A stretch of DNA of 64,000 bases from contig CAKUHB010000003.1 of the NCBI GenBank assembly GCA_934655875.1, positions 1 to 64,000 of the forward strand. The letters run 5' to 3'. Source of the stretch: an uncultured Oscillospiraceae bacterium. Lineage in GTDB: Bacteria; Bacillota; Clostridia; Oscillospirales; Oscillospiraceae. The notes beneath the pieces were generated by a model. It worked only from the letters and a program-made list of their open reading frames with translations, was not told the origin of the DNA and did not search any database. Position 1 is the stretch's first letter. Each line of letters opens with the position of its first letter. Made by a program: the position numbers and the translations under genes. Of the stretch, positions 59,168 to 64,000 are shown in pieces.

Positions 59168-59311
59168 CAAATGCCTTCCCCTGGGGGAAGGTGGCCCGAA
59201 GGGCCGGATGAGGGCTGAGGAGCACCTTCGATACTGCAAAGCAGATATTCGGAGCCTGCATTCCCTCATCAGTCTGCGCTTCGCGCAGCCAGCTTCCCCC
59301 AAGGGAAGCCG
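59168..59311. repeat. Dispersed repeat A, copy 2, in an inverted array
   Basis: 59168-59257 repeats the copy at 17479-17567. From about 59263 to 59311 the sequence runs CCCTCATCAG ... CTTCCCCCAAGGGAAG, an imperfect reverse complement of the 59171-59217 part, so the whole segment can fold as a long hairpin. It explains the gap between uppS and frr. Confidence 0.7.
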
Positions 59312-59340
59312 ATTGGCCTGTGCCGCAAACCGGAGGTGCG

Positions 59341-59892
59341 TTAAATCTCCATCAGTTCCTTTTCCTTCTTGGCGCACATCTCATCGATCTTCTTGACGTG
59401 CTTGTCGGTCAGATCCTGAATGTCCTTTTCGGCCTTCTTCTGGTCGTCCTCGGTCATTTCGCCCTTCTTCTGTGCCTTCTTGACGGTGTCGACGGCGTCG
59501 CGGCGGATGTTGCGGACGGCGACCTTGGCATCCTCGGAGTACTTGCGGACCTGCTTGATGAGATCCTTGCGGCGCTCCTCGGTCAGCTGCGGGAAGACGA
59601 GACGGATGACGCGGCCGTCATTCTGCGGGTTGATGCCGAGATCGGAGGTCTGAATGGCCTTCTCGATGGCCTTCAGCAAGGAGCCGTCCCACGGCTGGAT
59701 GACGAGCGTGCGCGGGTCGGGAGACGAGACGGTGCCGACCTGGTTGATGGGGCTGGGCTGCCCGTAGTATTCTACCGTGATGCGGTCGAGTACCTGCGCG
59801 TTGGCGCGGCCGGCGCGCACGGCGCCGAAGTCGGAAGCGAGAACCTCCAGAGTCTTTTCCATTTTGCGCTGAAATTCCTTGAGATCTGCCAT
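59341..59892 (-). CDS. frr: Ribosome recycling factor
   Basis: A 183-residue protein that splits post-termination ribosomes with EF-G. It has the family start MADLKEFQRKMEKTLEVLAS, the RAGRANAQVLDRITVEYYGQ stretch and the conserved KDLIKQVRKYSEDAKVAVRN and RDAVD part. It follows pyrH after 1 nt (one operon). The C-terminal helix is normal, so the gene is intact. Confidence 0.97.
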   Translation of the reverse strand: MADLKEFQRKMEKTLEVLASDFGAVRAGRANAQVLDRITVEYYGQPSPINQVGTVSSPDPRTLVIQPWDGSLLKAIEKAIQTSDLGINPQNDGRVIRLVFPQLTEERRKDLIKQVRKYSEDAKVAVRNIRRDAVDTVKKAQKKGEMTEDDQKKAEKDIQDLTDKHVKKIDEMCAKKEKELMEI

Positions 59893-59893
59893 A

Positions 59894-60616
59894 TTAAAGT
59901 TCCTCCTTTACAATAGTTCCGATCGGCTCGCCCATGACGACGCGCAGGATGTTCTGCGGATCCTTAAGGGCAAAGACCTGAACGGGGATATGATTGTCCA
60001 TGGAAAGCGACGTCGCCGTGGTGTCCATGACAGCCAGATGGCGGGCCAGCACCTCGTCGTAGGTGATGGCGTCATACTTGACGGCGTTCGGATCCTTGGC
60101 GGGGTCGGCGGAATAGACGCCGTCGATGTTCTTGGCGAGCAGGATCGCGTCGGCATTGATCTCCGCCGCGCGCAGCACTGCGCCGGTGTCGGTGGAGAAG
60201 AAGGGATTGCCGGTGCCGCAGCCGAAAATGACGACGCGGCCCTTTTCGAGGTGCCGGATGGCCTTGCTGCGGATATAGGGCTCTGCGATCTGGTTCATGG
60301 CGATGGCGGTCTGTACCCGGACCTCAACGCCGCGCTGCTCGAGACAATCGGCCACGGCCAATGCATTGATGACCGTCGCGAGCATGCCCATATGGTCTGC
60401 GCGCGTGCGCTCCATCTTGCCGCCGCCATCCTTGACGCCGCGCCAGAAGTTGCCGCCGCCGACCACGACGCCGATCTGCACGCCGGCCGCCACACACTGC
60501 TTGATCACGTCACACACACCGCCGATAACGGAAAAGTCCAGTCCGCGGTGTGCGTCTCCGGCCAGCGCTTCGCCGCTGATCTTCAGAAGGACGCGTTTAT
60601 ATTTTGGTTCGCTCAT
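59894..60616 (-). CDS. pyrH: UMP kinase
   Basis: A 240-residue bacterial UMP kinase, forming UDP from UMP with ATP. Visible: KRVLLKISGEALAGDAHRGL, VVVGGGNFWRG (near 53-63), and the C-terminal DNHIPVQVFALKDPQNILRV segment. Typically paired with frr, as here (1-2 nt apart). The start ATG at 60616 has an AGGAG-type site upstream. Confidence 0.97.
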   Translation of the reverse strand: MSEPKYKRVLLKISGEALAGDAHRGLDFSVIGGVCDVIKQCVAAGVQIGVVVGGGNFWRGVKDGGGKMERTRADHMGMLATVINALAVADCLEQRGVEVRVQTAIAMNQIAEPYIRSKAIRHLEKGRVVIFGCGTGNPFFSTDTGAVLRAAEINADAILLAKNIDGVYSADPAKDPNAVKYDAITYDEVLARHLAVMDTTATSLSMDNHIPVQVFALKDPQNILRVVMGEPIGTIVKEEL

Positions 60617-60747
60617 AGATGAAACTCTCCTTTTTTTCTTCCTGCTTATTTTATAATAGAATGGCCGAGTTGAAAAGAGGGAAAATCATTTTTTCCGGGA
60701 ATGTTTTCATTTTTTTCACATTCCGGCGCGTTTGCGTGATTTCGTGA

Positions 60748-60776
60748 TTGCGCTTTCTGCGCACTTCGGGTATAAT
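60748..60776 (+). promoter_or_regulatory. Promoter of glnS
   Basis: TTGCGC (60748-60753), 17-nt spacer, TATAAT (60771-60776), 40 nt before the ATG. Confidence 0.7.
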
Positions 60777-60815
60777 GAATAAATTCAGTATAAGATACAT
60801 CCGGAGGATAGGAAC

Positions 60816-62543
60816 ATGGATGAAGAAAGAAAGCCGTTGGAGAACCGAAATTTCATTGACGCCTTCATTGAAGAGGATTTGGCCCCCGGCGGCCGGTTCG
60901 AGGGCAAGACCGTTCACACCCGGTTCCCGCCGGAGCCGAACGGATATCTGCACATCGGCCACTGCAAGGCGCTGACGATCGACTTTGGCACCGCGGAGAA
61001 ATTCGGCGGCCTGTGCAACCTGCGCATGGACGACACGAACCCGACGAAGGAGGACACCGAATACGTCGACGCGATCCAGCAGGACATTCACTGGCTGGGC
61101 TTTGACTGGGGCGACCGCTTCTTCTATGGCTCGGATTATTTTGAAAAGGACTACGAGTTCGCGGTCGAGCTCATCAAAAAGGGGCTGGCCTACGTCTGCG
61201 ATCTGACCGCGGAGCAGTTCCGCGAGTACCGCGGCGAGATCGGCAAGCCCGCCGTCTCTCCGTACCGCGACCGCTCGGTCGAGGAAAATCTCGACCTGTT
61301 TGCGCGCATGAAAAACGGCGAGTTCCCCGAGGGCAGCCGCACGCTGCGCGCCAAGATCGATCTGGCCTCCGGCAACTTCAACATGCGCGACCCCGTCATC
61401 TACCGCATCCGCTACATGCATCACCACCGGCAGGGCGACAAGTGGTGCATCTATCCGATGTACGACTTTGCCCACCCCATTCAGGACGCGCTGGAGGGCA
61501 TCACGCACAGCCTTTGCTCGCTGGAGTTTGAAGCGCACCGCCCGCTCTACGACTGGGTTGTGAACAACGTCTCCGTCCCGGCCAGGCCCCGGCAGATCGA
61601 GTTTGCCCGTCTCGGCATTGACCACACCGTCATGTCCAAGCGCAAGCTTCGCCAGCTGGTCGAGCAGAATTATGTGAGCGGCTGGGATGATCCGCGCATG
61701 CCGACGCTCTGCGGCCTGCGCCGCCGCGGCTACACCAGCCACTCCATCCGCGACTTCTGCGAGCGCATCGGCGTGGCAAAGTCCGCGAACACCGTCGAAT
61801 ATGCCCTTCTGGAGCATTGCCTGCGCGAGGATCTCAACGACACGGCGGAGCGCACCATGGCCGTTCTGCGCCCGGTGAAGCTCATCATCACGAACTACCC
61901 CGAGGACAGGACCGAGACCTTCGAGGTCGAGAATAACCCCGTCCATCCCGAGCAGGGCACGCACACCGTCACGTTCTCGCGTGAGGTCTGGGTCGAAGCA
62001 GAAGATTTCCTGCCGGAGCCGATCCCCAAGTATAAGCGCCTGTACCCCAACGGGCCGGAGTGTCGGCTGAAGGGTGCGTACCTCATCACCTGCACCGGCT
62101 GCAAGCTGGCAGCCGACGGCAGCGTCGAAGAGATCTACGCGACGTATGACCCCGAGTCCCGCGGCGGCGATCCCGCTGATGGCCGCAAGGTCAAGGGCGC
62201 GACGATCCACTGGGTCGACAGCAAGACCGCCGTCGATGCCGAGGTCCGGCTCTACGGCAACCTCTTCTCCGACGCCCAGCCCGACGGCCCGGACAAGAAC
62301 TTCCTCGACTGCCTGAACCCCGATTCTTTGCAGGTTCTGACCGGCTGCAAGGTCGAAGCTGCGCTCGTCGAAGAAGCGAAGAAGTACGACGCCGAGGGCG
62401 AAGGCCGCACCGCGCACACCGCGCCCGGCTTCCAGTTCATGCGCGTGGGCTATTTCTGCATGGACTCCCGCGACTGCCGTGCCGATCATCTGGTCTTCAA
62501 CCGCAGCGTTTTGCTGAAGGACGGCTTCAAGCCCGGAAAATAA
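60816..62543 (+). CDS. glnS: Glutaminyl-tRNA synthetase
   Basis: A 575-residue class I synthetase. The HIGH motif is in PPEPNGYLHIGHCKALTIDF (about 42-61), the KMSKS-like motif is VMSKRKLRQLVEQNYVSGWD (near 272-291), and the GlnRS-specific GlnRS C-terminal anticodon region follows. RBS GGAGG lies 8 nt before the ATG. Most Firmicutes instead make Gln-tRNA by GatCAB; direct GlnRS in Clostridia is a recognised acquired trait. The gene stands alone with promoter and terminator. Confidence 0.96.
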   Translation: MDEERKPLENRNFIDAFIEEDLAPGGRFEGKTVHTRFPPEPNGYLHIGHCKALTIDFGTAEKFGGLCNLRMDDTNPTKEDTEYVDAIQQDIHWLGFDWGDRFFYGSDYFEKDYEFAVELIKKGLAYVCDLTAEQFREYRGEIGKPAVSPYRDRSVEENLDLFARMKNGEFPEGSRTLRAKIDLASGNFNMRDPVIYRIRYMHHHRQGDKWCIYPMYDFAHPIQDALEGITHSLCSLEFEAHRPLYDWVVNNVSVPARPRQIEFARLGIDHTVMSKRKLRQLVEQNYVSGWDDPRMPTLCGLRRRGYTSHSIRDFCERIGVAKSANTVEYALLEHCLREDLNDTAERTMAVLRPVKLIITNYPEDRTETFEVENNPVHPEQGTHTVTFSREVWVEAEDFLPEPIPKYKRLYPNGPECRLKGAYLITCTGCKLAADGSVEEIYATYDPESRGGDPADGRKVKGATIHWVDSKTAVDAEVRLYGNLFSDAQPDGPDKNFLDCLNPDSLQVLTGCKVEAALVEEAKKYDAEGEGRTAHTAPGFQFMRVGYFCMDSRDCRADHLVFNRSVLLKDGFKPGK

Positions 62544-62557
62544 GCAAAAAACAGCAG

Positions 62558-62583
62558 CAGCCCGGCCAGATGGCCGGGCTGTT
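62558..62583. terminator. Terminator between glnS and the rhomboid-like gene
   Basis: CAGCCCGGCC and GGCCGGGCTG pair around AGAT. It ends glnS on the plus strand and the rhomboid-like gene on the minus strand, whose stop is at 62587. Confidence 0.7.
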
Positions 62584-62586
62584 CGT

Positions 62587-63486
62587 TTAGTGCTTTTCCG
62601 GGGGCGTGGTGATGTGGACGTGGTTGTTGATGTGGTCGATGCAGTAGCAGTAATAGCCGTTGCACTTTGAGCAGTAGCGGAACTCCAGATTCGGATACTC
62701 CGTATCCGTCCGGCCGCAGACCGTGCACTTGTGGCGGTAGGGCCGCTCGCCGGTTTTGGACTGATAGCCCCTGGCCCAGTTGGCGTTTGGGCGGGCGCTT
62801 GTGCCGGTGGTGCGGTAGTTTTTATGCTGCCGGTACCGCAGCGCGTCCGGCAGGATGTTGCGCACGTCGCTGCCGAAGAACAGGAAATAGTTGAGAAGCG
62901 GCACGACGGGCAGCAGCCAGTAGAACGTCAGAGCGCTGTACAGCTGCAAATACGTAAAGATGTTGACGGCTGTGAAGCCAAGATACACCCACGCCATGTA
63001 TTTCATCTTAATGGGGATCACGAAGAGCAACAGCACCTTCGCTTCCGGCGCGATCGTGGCCACGGCGAGGAACAGACTGAGGTTCAGCGCGCCCGCATCC
63101 GCACCGGAGCCTAGCAGGAGCGCGGCCAGATCGGTCAGCAGGACGCCCGTCAGATAATAGAGGTTGAAGCGGAACGCGCCCCAGTAGCTCTCGAGGATGC
63201 GCCCGAACTGGTAATAGCAGAACAGCGACACCGCGGCCAGGAAGAAGGACCACCCGCGCGTATCGAGCAGATATGTGAAGATGTAAGAGACCAGCCGCCA
63301 CACCTGTCCCTGCAAAATGGCCGATCGGCTGAAGCAGAGATAGCGGTAGACCACATTGCTGGGGTCAATGAGCGAGAGCACATAGACGGCCAGATTGCCG
63401 ATGGCAATGACGAGCATGAGATTCGGAATGCCCTTGTTCCGGTTTTTCAGGCAGAACCGCTCAAACCGCCTGCGAAGATCCTTCAT
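62587..63486 (-). CDS. Rhomboid-like membrane protein with zinc-ribbon tail, catalytic serine not seen
   Basis: A 299-residue protein with six or so membrane helices in the rhomboid pattern (GQVWRLVSYIFTYLLD, FGRILESYWG, then the LTGVLLTDLAALLLG segment). In an active rhomboid a GxSG would be in the fourth helix; here that place reads LNLSLFLAVATIAPEA, with no glycine frame, and no pairing His is obvious later. A basic linker (about 220-245) leads to a zinc-ribbon (HKCTVCGRTDTEYPNLEFRY, CSKCNG) and a His-rich end. It is probably a pseudoprotease of the Derlin/rhomboid type that binds membrane clients. Confidence 0.7.
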   Translation of the reverse strand: MKDLRRRFERFCLKNRNKGIPNLMLVIAIGNLAVYVLSLIDPSNVVYRYLCFSRSAILQGQVWRLVSYIFTYLLDTRGWSFFLAAVSLFCYYQFGRILESYWGAFRFNLYYLTGVLLTDLAALLLGSGADAGALNLSLFLAVATIAPEAKVLLLFVIPIKMKYMAWVYLGFTAVNIFTYLQLYSALTFYWLLPVVPLLNYFLFFGSDVRNILPDALRYRQHKNYRTTGTSARPNANWARGYQSKTGERPYRHKCTVCGRTDTEYPNLEFRYCSKCNGYYCYCIDHINNHVHITTPPEKH

Positions 63487-63636
63487 ACGATCACCCTCCT
63501 GATAACATAGCTCCCATCATACAGAGCCGCCGCGGAAAAATCTACCCTGTAAATGTAAACATTCTGTTCTGTGTGGAGTATGGGCGCGTTTGGCACGGGA
63601 TAAACAGGGAAAGTTGTTGAAATAAAAACTTTTCTC

Positions 63637-63664
63637 TTGACTTTTCCGGCGGGTTTTGTATAAT
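63637..63664 (+). promoter_or_regulatory. Promoter of metK
   Basis: TTGACT (63637-63642), 16-nt spacer, TATAAT (63659-63664). It is placed about 20 nt before the riboswitch. Confidence 0.75.
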
Positions 63665-63683
63665 CGAGGTACAACTGAACAGC

Positions 63684-63780
63684 CTTATCAAGAGTGGTGG
63701 AGGGAACGGCCCAATGAAACCCGGCAACCTGCGGTATGCAAGGTGCCAAATCCGGCGAAGGAATCGAAAGATGAGGGAGA
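63684..63780 (+). promoter_or_regulatory. SAM-I (S-box) riboswitch
   Basis: The aptamer core is clear: CTTATCAAGAGTGGTGGAGG at the start, GAAACCCGGCAACC and AAGGTGCCAAATCC. It folds as the four-way junction that binds S-adenosylmethionine. The terminator at 63796-63821 is the expression platform: high SAM stops metK transcription. Confidence 0.95.
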
Positions 63781-63795
63781 GAACCGTATATCGTT

Positions 63796-63821
63796 CTGCC
63801 CCTCGGGCAGGGCGCTTTTTT
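63796..63821 (+). terminator. Riboswitch-controlled terminator
   Basis: CTGCCC-CTC-GGGCAG followed by GGCGCTTTTTT, between the aptamer and the metK ATG. Confidence 0.8.
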
Positions 63822-63843
63822 ATGCCCGGAAAGGAATTATATC

Positions 63844-64000
63844 ATGCATAACAAGAAAATTTTCACCTCGGAATCCGTCACGCAGGGCCATCCGGACAAG
63901 CTCTGCGATCTGGTCTCGGACAGCGTGCTCGACGCCGTTCTGGCGCAGGATCCCATGGGCCGCGTCGCCTGTGAGACGGCTGCGACGACCGGTCTCGTCC
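63844..64000 (+). CDS. metK: S-adenosylmethionine synthetase, cut by window edge
   Basis: Only the first 52 codons are inside: MHNKKIFTSESVTQGHPDKL and then DLVSDSVLDAVLAQDPMGRV, the unmistakable N-terminus of MetK with its ATP-binding HPDK. It makes SAM from methionine and ATP. The SAM-I riboswitch directly upstream gives feedback control. A ribosome site AAAGGAATTATATC lies before the ATG. Confidence 0.98.
   Translation, partial: MHNKKIFTSESVTQGHPDKLCDLVSDSVLDAVLAQDPMGRVACETAATTGLV

Noticed and set aside
60651..62489. A 612-codon minus-strand frame over glnS
   Set aside because: Antisense of glnS, no ribosome site.

Overview
The window is about 64 kb of GC-rich chromosome, most likely from an anaerobic gut Firmicute of the Clostridia (Oscillospiraceae/Ruminococcaceae-like). 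The evidence is a Gram-positive PolC-type replicase, an L-serine dehydratase made as one fused chain, short-form ProRS, a GlnRS, a FeoA/FeoA/FeoB/Cys-rich iron locus with a DtxR-type regulator, an S-box (SAM-I) riboswitch before metK, and dispersed intergenic repeats of the kind common in these bacteria. Genus cannot be fixed from sequence reading alone.

Layout. 1-3.2 kb: start of the S10 ribosomal operon on the minus strand (rpsJ, rplC, rplD, rplW, rplB cut by the edge), with a promoter and an attenuator-like hairpin in its leader. 3.3-7.2 kb: a four-gene surface acylation cluster (DHHW protein, MBOAT, DUF4358, SGNH lipoprotein). 7.3-13.8 kb: DUF4349 lipoprotein, two-OB-fold protein, YgiQ radical SAM protein, TrkH/TrkA potassium uptake. 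14.4-17.3 kb: rimM, trmD, sirtuin, homocysteine methyltransferase. 17.7-22 kb: ychF, L-serine dehydratase, proS. 22.3-26.1 kb: a cation-transport island in which a tandem P-II protein and a double DUF1538 membrane protein diverge from an NhaC antiporter.

26.17-36.19 kb is a decayed prophage-like element in a tRNA-Ser(GCT) gene. It is bounded by a 26-bp direct repeat and keeps an N-terminally truncated tyrosine integrase, a frame-broken tail tape-measure gene, a gene with an in-frame TAG, two sigma-region-4-like paralogs, small leftward genes and an XRE-Fic module. The XRE promoter and a divergent promoter each contain one copy of a three-copy 19-bp operator. No terminase, portal, capsid or lysis gene was seen. 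Two tRNA-Ser genes stand at the right border.

36.5-43 kb is a metal-handling region: two G3E (COG0523) GTPases, one with a roughly 100-residue His/Asp-rich linker and one ending in a DUF1980-like domain, then an HMA protein and the feo operon, with iron-box-like dyads between feo and its divergent DtxR-family regulator. 43-49.7 kb: UvrD/PcrA helicase, the two-subunit aconitase X, M18 and M29 aminopeptidases. 50-60.6 kb: a long minus-strand run of polC, ispG, rseP, dxr, cdsA, uppS, frr and pyrH, joining replication, isoprenoid precursor and lipid-carrier synthesis, phospholipid synthesis and translation. 60.8-64 kb: glnS, a catalytically dead-looking rhomboid with a zinc-ribbon tail, and a SAM-I riboswitch leading into metK, cut by the right edge.

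The strongest candidates for something not routinely described are the XRE-Fic switch with its operators, the P-II/DUF1538 pair facing NhaC, and the paired G3E GTPases. All functional statements come from sequence reading and family knowledge; no database search was run.
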